A stretch of 29,152 bases of DNA, taken from NCBI GenBank assembly GCA_946004305.1, contig CAMFZJ010000002.1, positions 1-29,152 on the forward strand, given 5' to 3'. How positions within the stretch are numbered: position 1 is the stretch's first letter; each line of letters opens with the position of its first letter. The notes below the pieces were generated by a model. That model searched no databases. It was not told where the DNA came from and saw only the letters and a list, made by a program, of their open reading frames with translations. Both the position numbers and the translations under genes were made by a program. Source of the DNA: an uncultured Clostridia bacterium. Its GTDB lineage: Bacteria > Bacillota > Clostridia > Oscillospirales > Acutalibacteraceae. Of the stretch, positions 8,016-15,984 are shown piece after piece.

Positions 8016-10058
8016 ATGGATAAATATACCGGTAAAAAGCTGGACGGACGTTATGAAATACACGAGCTTATCGGCGTAGGCGGTATGGCATATGTGTATA
8101 GATGTACCGATACAATAGACGACCGAGAGGTTGCAGTAAAAATCCTAAAGGACGAATACCTTAATAACGAAGAATTTATCAGACGTTTTAAAAATGAGAG
8201 TAAAGCTATTGCAATGCTTTCCCATCCTAACATTGTAAAGGTTTATGATGTTAGCTTTGGGGATATGATTCAGTATATTGTAATGGAATATATTGACGGT
8301 ATCACCCTTAAGGAATATATCGGACTACAGGGAACCCTTGACTGGCACGAAGCTTTGCACCTTACAACGCAGATTTTAAAAGCTTTGCAGCATGCCCACG
8401 ATAAGGGCGTTGTCCATCGTGACATAAAACCTCAGAATATTATGCTTTTACAGGATGGTACTATTAAAGTAACCGACTTTGGTATTGCCCGACTTTCCGA
8501 TACCGCAACAAAAACTATGACAGAGCACGCTATCGGTTCTGTACACTATATTGCACCTGAGCAAGCAAAAGGTTCAAAAACCGACGGCAAGTCCGACATT
8601 TATTCCATAGGTGTAATGCTTTATGAAATGATTACAGGAAAGCTTCCCTTTGAAGCTGACAGCGCTGTTTCAGTAGCATTGATGCAGCTTCAGTCAACAC
8701 CGGTAATGCCAAGAGAGATTAACCCCGGAATACCTGTAGGCCTTGAGCAGATTACAATGCACGCTATGCAGAAAAATCCTTCAGAGCGTTATCAGAACGC
8801 CCTGGATATGTTAGGAGATTTGGAACGATTCAGACTAAATCCTGACGTGAGATTTGACTATAAACATTTTGTGGATTCAGAGCCTACAAAATTTGTTGAA
8901 AATATAAAAAAGAAAAAACCTCAGCCGATTGTTGATGAGCCTGACGATAAGGATGTTGAAGAGCTTGAGAAGAAGAAAGAACATAAAAATTCTTTCTATG
9001 CAGTCAGAAGTGTAATAATTACTGCTCTGATTCTTCTTGTGCTTTTCTGCGTAGCCGGACTTTTCAGAGGTTGTATGTCAACTCAGGCAACTGACGTTGA
9101 GGTTCCCAGCTTTGTGGGACTTACCATTTTAGAAGCAAATGAAGAAAACGAAAATAACTTCAAATTTGAAATCAAGAGTAAATATGTTAAAAATAAAGAA
9201 ATCGGCGAAATACTTGAACAGGACCCTGAGCCCGGTTCAAAACTGATTAAATCAGGTTCAACTATTGAATTAACAGTTAATGGTAAGGAAACAGAGGTTT
9301 CTATTCCGTATTGTAAGAACACAACAAAGAAAGATACTATAAAAGCCCTTGAAGACAGAAACTTCTCACCTGAAATAATCGAAGTATACGATTCTTTAAC
9401 TCCAAAGGGATATGTGTGTGATACCTATCCTCCCGCCGGAGTAAAGGGAACTATCGGTTCTACAGTCTATGTTTATATTTCTAAAGATGAGTATAAGGAA
9501 AAGGTTGAAGTCCCTAAAGTTACCGGCGAAACACTTTCAGCAGCTCAGAATGCTTTAGACATCTTAAAATTACAGGTTAAATACATTTATGACGATGAAA
9601 GCCTGGAGCCGGAGGGAACAGTAATCCAACAGTCACCGCTGCAGTATAGTAAGGTTGATGAAGATTCAGTTATTAACCTTGTTGTATCCTCAGGAAAAGG
9701 TAGTGAAACAACTGTTAATATCACCTTGGATATGCCGACAAATGTTGATTACGACCTTGATTTGACAGTATCGATTGACGGCAAGGTGGATTCTTCATAC
9801 ACAAATAAGCTTAACCCTAAGTATAACAGCAGTTATGCCTTGTCCTTTACAGGTTCAGGTACATCAACTGTAGTTATTATGCTTAACGGACAGACCTACA
9901 GGCGATATGTGATTGATTACACAACTCAGAACTATACCACCACATCATATAATTTTATTCCTACAGAACCTGAAACAGAGCCACCCACAGAACCACCTAC
10001 CGAAACCGTCTATGTGCCTGTGGAAACTGAGTCTGAAATTAATGAGATTGTAGAATAG
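8016..10058 (+). CDS. prkC: PASTA-domain serine/threonine protein kinase
   Basis: Single-pass membrane kinase that senses peptidoglycan fragments or lipid II outside the cell and phosphorylates division, wall and translation proteins inside. It has 680 residues. The kinase domain (about 12-275) is intact: glycine loop 'GVGGMAYVY', K42 in 'VAVKIL', HRDIKPQN (D136) and DFG (D154), then 'APEQ'. A charged linker is followed by a membrane segment at about 332-350. There are three PASTA repeats (about 361-424, 426-489, 497-560). An added beta-rich domain lies at about 565-645, and the tail has TEPP-type repeats with acidic residues (about 650-680). Confidence 0.96.
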   Translation: MDKYTGKKLDGRYEIHELIGVGGMAYVYRCTDTIDDREVAVKILKDEYLNNEEFIRRFKNESKAIAMLSHPNIVKVYDVSFGDMIQYIVMEYIDGITLKEYIGLQGTLDWHEALHLTTQILKALQHAHDKGVVHRDIKPQNIMLLQDGTIKVTDFGIARLSDTATKTMTEHAIGSVHYIAPEQAKGSKTDGKSDIYSIGVMLYEMITGKLPFEADSAVSVALMQLQSTPVMPREINPGIPVGLEQITMHAMQKNPSERYQNALDMLGDLERFRLNPDVRFDYKHFVDSEPTKFVENIKKKKPQPIVDEPDDKDVEELEKKKEHKNSFYAVRSVIITALILLVLFCVAGLFRGCMSTQATDVEVPSFVGLTILEANEENENNFKFEIKSKYVKNKEIGEILEQDPEPGSKLIKSGSTIELTVNGKETEVSIPYCKNTTKKDTIKALEDRNFSPEIIEVYDSLTPKGYVCDTYPPAGVKGTIGSTVYVYISKDEYKEKVEVPKVTGETLSAAQNALDILKLQVKYIYDDESLEPEGTVIQQSPLQYSKVDEDSVINLVVSSGKGSETTVNITLDMPTNVDYDLDLTVSIDGKVDSSYTNKLNPKYNSSYALSFTGSGTSTVVIMLNGQTYRRYVIDYTTQNYTTTSYNFIPTEPETEPPTEPPTETVYVPVETESEINEIVE

Positions 10059-10059
10059 T

Positions 10060-10947
10060 ATGAATAAAATAGATGGTGTACTACTAAAGGTATTAGGCGG
10101 GTTCTATTATGTAGAAACCGCTGAGGGCATATTCGAATGTAAGGCTCGAGGAATATTTCGAAAAAAGAATAATTCTCCTTTAGCAGGAGATAAGGTAACA
10201 ATTTCATTACCTAATGAGGGCTACCCGGTAATCGAAGAAATAAAGCCCAGAAAAAACAGCCTGAAAAGACCGCCTCTTGCTAATATTGATACCCTTGTAA
10301 TTGTGTGTTCCACACTGAATCCCTCACCCAATACCCTGGTAATTGATAAAATGACAGCCACTGCTGTGGATAACGGAATAGAGCCTGTAATAGTAATTTC
10401 AAAATCTGACTTAAAATCAGGCCATGAGCTAGCAGAGATTTATAAAAAATCGGGTATCAAGGTGTTTGAGTATTCTAATGATAATTTAGACTCGGCATTA
10501 AAAATTAAGCCGATTTTTAAAAACAAGGTTACAGCTTTTACAGGTAATAGCGGAGTAGGAAAGTCAACACTTCTGAATTTACTTTATCCCGAACTTCACA
10601 TTGAAACCGGTGAGGTAAGCGAAAAGCTGGGCAGAGGACGACACACAACACGCTGTGTAGAGCTTTATAAGCTTGACGGGGGATATATTGCGGATACTCC
10701 GGGATTTTCTACCGTAGATATCGAAAGATATAACCTTATAAATAAGGATAATATCCGGTTTTGTTTTCCTGAGTTTAAAGACTATTTATCAGAGTGTAAG
10801 TTTACATCCTGTTCACACACCTGTGAACAGGGCTGTGCTGTTATTGATGCAGTAAAATCCGGTGTAATTTCAGAAAGCAGGCATAAAAGCTATGTTGCAA
10901 TGTATAATGAAGTAAAGGATATTAAAGAATGGCAGTTGAAAAAATAG
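10060..10947 (+). CDS. rsgA: Ribosome small subunit-dependent GTPase RsgA
   Basis: Circularly permuted GTPase that checks late 30S maturation. It has 295 residues: an N-terminal OB fold (about 1-65), a GTPase domain with G4 'SKSD' placed before the P-loop GNSGVGKST (162-170) and G3 'DTPGFS', and a C-terminal Cys/His zinc knuckle ('FCFPEF', 'ECKFTSCSHTCEQGC'). The permuted motif order is diagnostic. It begins 1 nt after prkC and overlaps thiN by 19 nt. In Bacillus subtilis rpe lies between rsgA and thiN; here the overlap leaves no room for it. Confidence 0.95.
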   Translation: MNKIDGVLLKVLGGFYYVETAEGIFECKARGIFRKKNNSPLAGDKVTISLPNEGYPVIEEIKPRKNSLKRPPLANIDTLVIVCSTLNPSPNTLVIDKMTATAVDNGIEPVIVISKSDLKSGHELAEIYKKSGIKVFEYSNDNLDSALKIKPIFKNKVTAFTGNSGVGKSTLLNLLYPELHIETGEVSEKLGRGRHTTRCVELYKLDGGYIADTPGFSTVDIERYNLINKDNIRFCFPEFKDYLSECKFTSCSHTCEQGCAVIDAVKSGVISESRHKSYVAMYNEVKDIKEWQLKK

Positions 10948-11576
10948 GAAGATGTGTAATTATATCCGGTTCACCTGATGCAAATCCATCCTTTATTAGC
11001 AGTCAGATTAATAAGGATGATTATGTTATTTGCGCCGACAAAGGATATGAGTATGCACAGCAATGTTCTTTTAAGCCTGATTTGTTTGTAGGAGATTTTG
11101 ACTCTTTCTGTGGTTCTGTAGAAGAAGGAGTTGAAATAATTTCCTTAAAGACCCGTAAGGATTATACAGATACTATGCATTGTGCAAAGGTTGCTATAAA
11201 GCGGGGATACCGAAATATATTAATCTTAGGCGCCTTGGGAGGGCGGTTTGACCATAGCTTTGCAAATCTGTCTGTATTACAATACCTAAGTGAAAACGGA
11301 GCTAACGCTAAGATATTAACAGAAAATGAAAGTATTGAATATAAGCCCGTAGGTGAGTATGAATATTTATACCTGAATGGTTATACTTTTTCTGTTTTTC
11401 CCTTTGGCTGTAATGAAGTTGTACTCACATATAAGGGTCAGGTTGAATATCCTGCAAATTCCCTAAAAATCAAATCGTCAGATACAATATCAATATCCAA
11501 TATTTTTCGTTCTGATAATGTTAAAATTTCTGTTGAAAAGGGAAGTGCCTTAGTAATTGTGGATAAAGTATTGTAA
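10929..11576 (+). CDS. thiN: Thiamine pyrophosphokinase
   Basis: Transfers pyrophosphate from ATP to thiamine to make thiamine diphosphate. It has 215 residues. The catalytic N-terminal domain has 'ICADKGYEYA', 'DLFVGDFDS' and 'KDYTDTMHCAKVA', with the aspartates that bind Mg-ATP, and 'ILGALGGRFDHSFANL'; the C-terminal thiamine-binding beta domain follows. The ATG lies inside the end of rsgA (19-nt overlap), which suggests translational coupling. It is the last gene of the long operon; I see no strong terminator after it, only an A/T-rich imperfect dyad at 11596-11619. Confidence 0.92.
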   Translation: MAVEKIGRCVIISGSPDANPSFISSQINKDDYVICADKGYEYAQQCSFKPDLFVGDFDSFCGSVEEGVEIISLKTRKDYTDTMHCAKVAIKRGYRNILILGALGGRFDHSFANLSVLQYLSENGANAKILTENESIEYKPVGEYEYLYLNGYTFSVFPFGCNEVVLTYKGQVEYPANSLKIKSSDTISISNIFRSDNVKISVEKGSALVIVDKVL

Positions 11577-11679
11577 CATTATTATTCTTTATTGCAATTA
11601 TTTTTACATAAAAGTAATTAATATTCTTAAATTTAAAAGGTCAATAACAAAAATGTAACTATAAATACAGTTACCTTAG

Positions 11680-11709
11680 TTGCAATTTTATTTCTTGCTA
11701 TGATATAAT
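11680..11709 (+). promoter_or_regulatory. Extended -10 sigma-A promoter for the pseudokinase gene
   Basis: -35 TTGCAA (11680-11685), an 18-nt spacer and a perfect extended -10, TGATATAAT (11701-11709). Transcription should begin near 11716, about 40 nt before the ATG at 11756. A short dyad GTAACT/AGTTAC (11655-11660 and 11669-11674) lies just upstream of the -35 box and could be a regulator site; that part is a guess. Confidence 0.7.
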
Positions 11710-11755
11710 ATTTAATAATGTGTAATAAACGTAGATATTTTTGGAGGTAAAACTA

Positions 11756-13381
11756 ATGTCATTATGTATGGGATGTATGCGTGAGATTGGTGACAATGTA
11801 AAATGCCCAAGCTGTGGCTTTGATAATTCACAAAAACAGCAGGCACCATTTCTTCCATATGGTACAGTTTTACAGGGCAGATATATTGTAGGCTCTTTAG
11901 TTGAAAACAACGGAGAAAGTGCCAGATATATTTCATTTGATAAACAAACAGGTGATGTAGTAATTATCTGCGAGTTTTTGCCAATGGGCTTATTTTCAAG
12001 AGAAAACGGCGACTTGAATATAAATGTAAGATTTGAAAATGATGAAGCTTTCCGAAAATTGAAGTCAGACTTTATTGCATATTTCCGTACAATAGCAGAG
12101 CTTAAGGACTTTTCAGCTCTTATTAAGATATATAATATTTTTCAGGAAAACAATACGGCATATGTTGTTGAGGAAAATCAGGACCTTATTCCCTTTGAGG
12201 AATATGTAAGCCGAAGCAACGGAAGTCTTGAGTGGGATATAGCACGTCCTTTGTTTATGCCTGTTATTTCTGCCCTTGAGGCACTTCATCGCAGAGGTAT
12301 AGGACATTATGCTATTTCTCCAAAGAATATGTATGTAACCGCATACGGTAAAATCAAAATTTCAGGTTTTGCAACTGAAAACGAAAGAAAGCGTGGTACT
12401 TATCTTAAGTCACAGCTTTATTCAGGCTGTGCCGCACCTGAGCAGTATGAAAACAATTTTCCATTGGATAGTATTACAGAAATCTACGGACTTTCTGCAA
12501 CAATGTTTTATGCTCTCACAGGTAATCTTCCTGCAAATGCAAAGGACAGACTTAAGGATTCAAGGCTCCTTATGAGTACAAGCACAGTTAAAAGGCTTCC
12601 ACCTCATGTAGTAACAGCAATTGCAAACGGCTTGCAGGTTAAACGTGAAAATAGAATTACAGATTTTGACGATTTGCGTTCACAGCTTTCTGTTTCACAT
12701 ACAGCCCAGGCAATTCAGGAAGAAATTTCAAGAACTGCTAATATGAATGTTAAAAAGTCCGATATGAATGTTAATAACGGTCTTTCTCATAAATCAGTTG
12801 CTATTATTGCTTCTGCCGTTACTGTTGTGGTTTTGGGAGTAGTATTGGTACTTTTGCTTATGCAAAATCCTTTTTCAGGACTTTTCAAAACAAATAACAA
12901 TACAGTAGCTACAACAGAAACCGCTAAGTGGACAGGACCGACAGTCCCGAATCTTGTAGGTCAGGAATACGACTCCGCTGTTAAAGATGCCGAAAATAGC
13001 GATAGTTTTGCAGTATATCGTGATACTTCGGAAAACTATAGCGATGATTACGCCGAAGGTGTAATTATGGAGCAGTTTCCAAAAGCCGGCTCAAAGGTAG
13101 AAGCAGCAGGTGAAATTTCTATTTCAGTAAAGGTCAGCAAAGGACAGCTTATGCGTGAACTGCCTAATATTGAAGATAAATCAGTAAATAATGTTGCTAA
13201 AGATTTAGCAGATCTTGGATTTGTAGTTGAAGCAGAGTATCAGTATAACAGTAAAGTTGATAAAGATATTGTTATAGAATATAAGGATTATAAAGCCGGA
13301 GATAAGCTCGAAGGCGGTTCAACAGTTACTATTATTGTGAGCAAAGGCGAAGTTAAAGATACACAGCCTTCAAATCAGTAA
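11756..13381 (+). CDS. Zinc-ribbon pseudokinase with transmembrane segment and PASTA repeats
   Basis: Membrane protein of 541 residues. The order is: zinc ribbon (C4, C7, C17, C20), protein-kinase fold (about 43-310), membrane helix (about 348-369) and two PASTA-like repeats outside the cell (about 395-463 and 466-531). The kinase fold is recognisable by the helix 'PLFMPVISALEALHRRGIGH', 'ISPKN' and 'CAAPEQY'. However, the VAIK lysine is C72, the HRD aspartate is A186 and DFG reads GFA (204-206). It is therefore very unlikely to phosphorylate and more likely to be a scaffold or sensor, perhaps for PrkC signalling (inference). The start is the ATG at 11756 with GGAGGT at 11743-11748; the frame runs back to a TTG at 11741, but that overlaps the ribosome site. 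It is monocistronic, with its own promoter and terminator. Confidence 0.88.
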   Translation: MSLCMGCMREIGDNVKCPSCGFDNSQKQQAPFLPYGTVLQGRYIVGSLVENNGESARYISFDKQTGDVVIICEFLPMGLFSRENGDLNINVRFENDEAFRKLKSDFIAYFRTIAELKDFSALIKIYNIFQENNTAYVVEENQDLIPFEEYVSRSNGSLEWDIARPLFMPVISALEALHRRGIGHYAISPKNMYVTAYGKIKISGFATENERKRGTYLKSQLYSGCAAPEQYENNFPLDSITEIYGLSATMFYALTGNLPANAKDRLKDSRLLMSTSTVKRLPPHVVTAIANGLQVKRENRITDFDDLRSQLSVSHTAQAIQEEISRTANMNVKKSDMNVNNGLSHKSVAIIASAVTVVVLGVVLVLLLMQNPFSGLFKTNNNTVATTETAKWTGPTVPNLVGQEYDSAVKDAENSDSFAVYRDTSENYSDDYAEGVIMEQFPKAGSKVEAAGEISISVKVSKGQLMRELPNIEDKSVNNVAKDLADLGFVVEAEYQYNSKVDKDIVIEYKDYKAGDKLEGGSTVTIIVSKGEVKDTQPSNQ

Positions 13382-13389
13382 ACAAAAAT

Positions 13390-13412
13390 AAGGTGGAGAT
13401 TAACTCCACCTT
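13390..13412. terminator. Bidirectional terminator between convergent genes
   Basis: Perfect 9-bp stem AAGGTGGAG / CTCCACCTT with a 5-nt loop. A T run follows on the plus strand, and on the minus strand the outgoing sequence is also T-rich (complement of AACAAAAAT). It lies between the pseudokinase stop (13381) and the end of the minus-strand XRE gene (13437), so it probably serves both. Confidence 0.85.
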
Positions 13413-13436
13413 TTAATATATGATTTAATAAATAGC

Positions 13437-14114
13437 TTATAGCTTAAACTTTTGGTTTATAGCTTTTTCACTGTTTTTTAAAAGATTTATAAAAGAATCA
13501 TAACTTTCAGGATATTGATTTACTAAGGCGTCCTGAGATAAATCAAGAAAGTATTTGTCACTGTTTTTTTCTTTTATCTCTTTAATTTTCAGCAAGTCCA
13601 ATGTCATTGAACTGTGGCAGTAATCTACTTTAATGCTATCAGGAATATGGCTGTCGCCTTTTGACTCGTTGTTGTTAAGAGAATGTAGAATTATAAAAAT
13701 ATTATATACAGCAACCATAAGGTATTGCGAGATACATTTATTAAGCTTTCTATTGCCCATTTGAGCCATAATATTGTAAATCACGCCGATTGAATTATTA
13801 AGGATTTTCCTGTTAATCAGGCAGTAATTATCGGTTTTTCCCTGATTAATGTCCTTGACATCTTCGTAGTCGGGTATGTCTTCCGCCTGAATTTTTGAGC
13901 CGTCCCTATTAGGAGTTCTGCCAAGAAGATAATCAACCGATACATCGTAGTAATCAGCAGTTTTCACAAGGAAATCCAAACCACATTCTCTGATTCCTTT
14001 TTCATAGTGAGATAAAAGTCCCTGTGATATACCCATATCCTTAGCCACCTGTTTTTGGCTTAGACCTTTTGCTTTTCTTAAATGTGTAATAATGCGAGAA
14101 AATTCGCTGTTCAT
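13437..14114 (-). CDS. XRE-family helix-turn-helix transcriptional regulator
   Basis: 225-residue DNA-binding protein. The N-terminal Cro/C1-type helix-turn-helix (about 5-60) is clear: 'ITHLRKAKGLSQKQVAKDMG' then 'ISQGLLSHYEKGIREC', ending in 'DYYDVSVDYLLGR', a common closing motif of this class. The C-terminal part (about 70-225) matches no domain I recognise; its many Asn, Ile and Lys residues suggest a helical sensing or dimer region. The ribosome site is GGGGTG on the minus strand (complement of 14121-14125). It diverges from the histidine phosphatase gene, and an ATACT-AAA-AGTAT dyad in the shared promoter is a good candidate for its own operator. Confidence 0.9.
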   Translation of the reverse strand: MNSEFSRIITHLRKAKGLSQKQVAKDMGISQGLLSHYEKGIRECGLDFLVKTADYYDVSVDYLLGRTPNRDGSKIQAEDIPDYEDVKDINQGKTDNYCLINRKILNNSIGVIYNIMAQMGNRKLNKCISQYLMVAVYNIFIILHSLNNNESKGDSHIPDSIKVDYCHSSMTLDLLKIKEIKEKNSDKYFLDLSQDALVNQYPESYDSFINLLKNSEKAINQKFKL

Positions 14115-14129
14115 ACAATCACCCCGTTA

Positions 14130-14166
14130 ATACTAAAAGTATAATATATATTCTACTATTTGTAAA
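14130..14166. promoter_or_regulatory. Overlapping divergent promoters with a dyad operator
   Basis: On the minus strand: -35 TTTACA (complement of 14161-14166), a 17-nt spacer and -10 TATACT (complement of 14138-14143) for the XRE gene. On the plus strand a perfect -10 TATAAT (14140-14145) for the histidine phosphatase gene has only a weak -35. The inverted repeat ATACT-AAA-AGTAT (14130-14142) overlaps both -10 boxes, so a protein bound there would block both genes. Binding by the XRE protein is inference. Confidence 0.65.
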
Positions 14167-14180
14167 GTGAGTTGTTCAAA

Positions 14181-14804
14181 ATGCAGTCATATGTAATTCA
14201 TTTTATCCGTCACGGCGATATTGAAGATACCCTAAAGGGAAAATATATCGGCACAACCGATGTGCCGTTAAGTGAACAAGGAAAAAGAAACCTTGTTGAA
14301 TATGATACAAAGTATATATATCCCGGTACTCAGGTTGTTTTTACAAGTCCCCTTAAAAGATGTACTCAAACAGCAAAAATTCTCTATCCACAGCAAAATC
14401 CTTTGGTAATCGACCAGCTTTCTGAATGTTGCTTTGGAGAATGGGAAAATAAAAGTGCAGACGAGCTAAAGGATAATCCGGACTTTCAGAAATGGCTTGC
14501 CGGTGAAACTGATACAAAGCCTCCAAGAGGAGAAAGCGGAGCAGATTTTACAAAAAGAGTTTGCAATGTTTTCAGACAGATTGTTGAGGGAATGATGAAA
14601 ACAAATAATACCGAAGCTGTGATAATAACCCACGGCGGTGTAATAATGACATTACTTTCAGTTTTCGGTTTACCCCAGGCTAAGCCTTTTGAGTGGGTAA
14701 TGGATAATGGCTTTGGCTATTCAGTAAGGATAAATCCGATGCTGTGGCAAAGAGATATGGTAGCAGAAGTATATCAGAAAATTCCGTTAATTCCTGAGGA
14801 TTAA
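14181..14804 (+). CDS. Histidine phosphatase family protein (CobC/phosphoglycerate mutase-like)
   Basis: 207-residue phosphatase of the RHG family. The phosphohistidine motif is 'FIRHGDIEDT', the second catalytic histidine is in 'ITHGGVIMT', and the general-acid Glu is in 'CCFGEWENKSADEL'. 'GKYIGTTDVPLSEQGKRN' resembles alpha-ribazole phosphatase (CobC), but no cobalamin genes are nearby, so the substrate is open. The ATG at 14181 is preferred over the in-frame TTG at 14172, because AAAGTGAG at 14164-14171 is spaced for the ATG and not for the TTG. It diverges from the XRE regulator gene. Confidence 0.88.
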   Translation: MQSYVIHFIRHGDIEDTLKGKYIGTTDVPLSEQGKRNLVEYDTKYIYPGTQVVFTSPLKRCTQTAKILYPQQNPLVIDQLSECCFGEWENKSADELKDNPDFQKWLAGETDTKPPRGESGADFTKRVCNVFRQIVEGMMKTNNTEAVIITHGGVIMTLLSVFGLPQAKPFEWVMDNGFGYSVRINPMLWQRDMVAEVYQKIPLIPED

Positions 14805-14901
14805 TAATTTTAACAATTGTAGCATAGTTTACAATCTTTTGCAGTCAGCTATGTAATAATTATATTTAATAAATACATACAAGTTTAAAGGAGATATTAA
14901 A

Positions 14902-15975
14902 GTGAAGAATTATAAAATTACTTTGTTAAAGGGCGATGGAATCGGTCCTGAAATTGTTGATGAAGCAGTAAAGGTTCTTAATAAAACAGCAGAAAAATTC
15001 AACTTTACAGTTGAATATGATGAAGCATTAATGGGCGGATGTGCAATTGATGCAACCGGTTCACCCCTTCCTCAGGAAACTATAGATAAATGTAAAGCCT
15101 CTGACAGCGTGCTTTTAGGTGCAGTAGGCGGTCCTAAGTGGGATACTCTTCCCGGTTCACAGCGTCCCGAAGCAGGACTTTTAGGAATCCGCGGTGCGTT
15201 GGGCTTGTTTGCAAACCTTCGTCCTTCAGTAATTTTTGAGCCATTACAGGGCGATTCACCAATTAAGGACGAAATCATCGGCGGACAGCTTGACATTATG
15301 ATAGTACGAGAGCTTACAGGGGGTATTTATTTCGGTAAGCGTGGACGTTGCGATGATGAAAAGGGAAATCCTGCTGCTTGGGATACGGAAATGTACTCAG
15401 TTCCTGAAGTTGAGCGTATAGCGAGAGTAGCATTTGATATGGCTATGAAGAGAAATAAAAAGGTAACAAGCGTAGATAAAGCGAATGTGCTGGAAAGCTC
15501 ACGTCTTTGGAGAGAAACTGTTATAAAAGTTTCAAAAGATTACCCTGAGGTTGAGCTTAACCATCTTTATGTAGATAACTGTGCTATGCAGCTTGTAAGA
15601 AATCCCCGTCAGTTTGACGTTATTGTAACATCAAACATTTTCGGCGATATTCTTTCAGACGAAGCTTCAATGATTGCAGGCTCAATCGGTATGTTGGCGT
15701 CAGCAAGCCTTGCTGAGGGTACATTGGGACTTTATGAGCCTATTCACGGTTCAGCTCCCGATATTGCAGGACAAGGAATTGCTAACCCCCTTGCAACAAT
15801 TCTTTCAGTAGCAATGATGCTCAGATATTCACTAAATGAGCCTGAGGCTGCTGATGCTATTGAAAATGCAGTAAACGAAACACTTAAAAAATACCGTACT
15901 CCTGATATTGCGTCAGCTGATACAAAGCAGGTGTCCTGTAGTGAAATGGGAGATATGGTCTGCTCAGAAATCTAA
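14902..15975 (+). CDS. leuB: 3-isopropylmalate dehydrogenase
   Basis: Oxidatively decarboxylates 3-isopropylmalate in leucine synthesis, using NAD. It has 357 residues. Family markers are 'LKGDGIGPEIV', 'GAVGGPKWD', 'LRPSVIFEPL', 'DIMIVRELTGGIYFGKRGR', the metal-binding 'SNIFGDILSDEASMIAGSIG' and 'EPIHGSAPDIAGQGIANP'. The start is GTG at 14902, with AAAGGAG at 14887-14893 placed 8 nt upstream. leuA, leuC and leuD are not in the window, so the leucine genes are split. The 97-nt leader is too short for a T-box, and I see no clear promoter in it. Confidence 0.95.
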   Translation: MKNYKITLLKGDGIGPEIVDEAVKVLNKTAEKFNFTVEYDEALMGGCAIDATGSPLPQETIDKCKASDSVLLGAVGGPKWDTLPGSQRPEAGLLGIRGALGLFANLRPSVIFEPLQGDSPIKDEIIGGQLDIMIVRELTGGIYFGKRGRCDDEKGNPAAWDTEMYSVPEVERIARVAFDMAMKRNKKVTSVDKANVLESSRLWRETVIKVSKDYPEVELNHLYVDNCAMQLVRNPRQFDVIVTSNIFGDILSDEASMIAGSIGMLASASLAEGTLGLYEPIHGSAPDIAGQGIANPLATILSVAMMLRYSLNEPEAADAIENAVNETLKKYRTPDIASADTKQVSCSEMGDMVCSEI

Positions 15976-15984
15976 GGTGATATT

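Noticed and set aside
11596..11619. AATTATTTTTA-CA-TAAAAGTAATT dyad as thiN terminator
   Set aside because: The stem is nearly all A/T with a 2-nt loop and no clean T tract, so it would be too weak.
14805..14901. T-box, leucine attenuator or clear promoter before leuB
   Set aside because: The leader is only 97 nt, has no T-box sequence, no Leu-rich leader peptide, and TTTACA at 14828 lacks a properly spaced -10.
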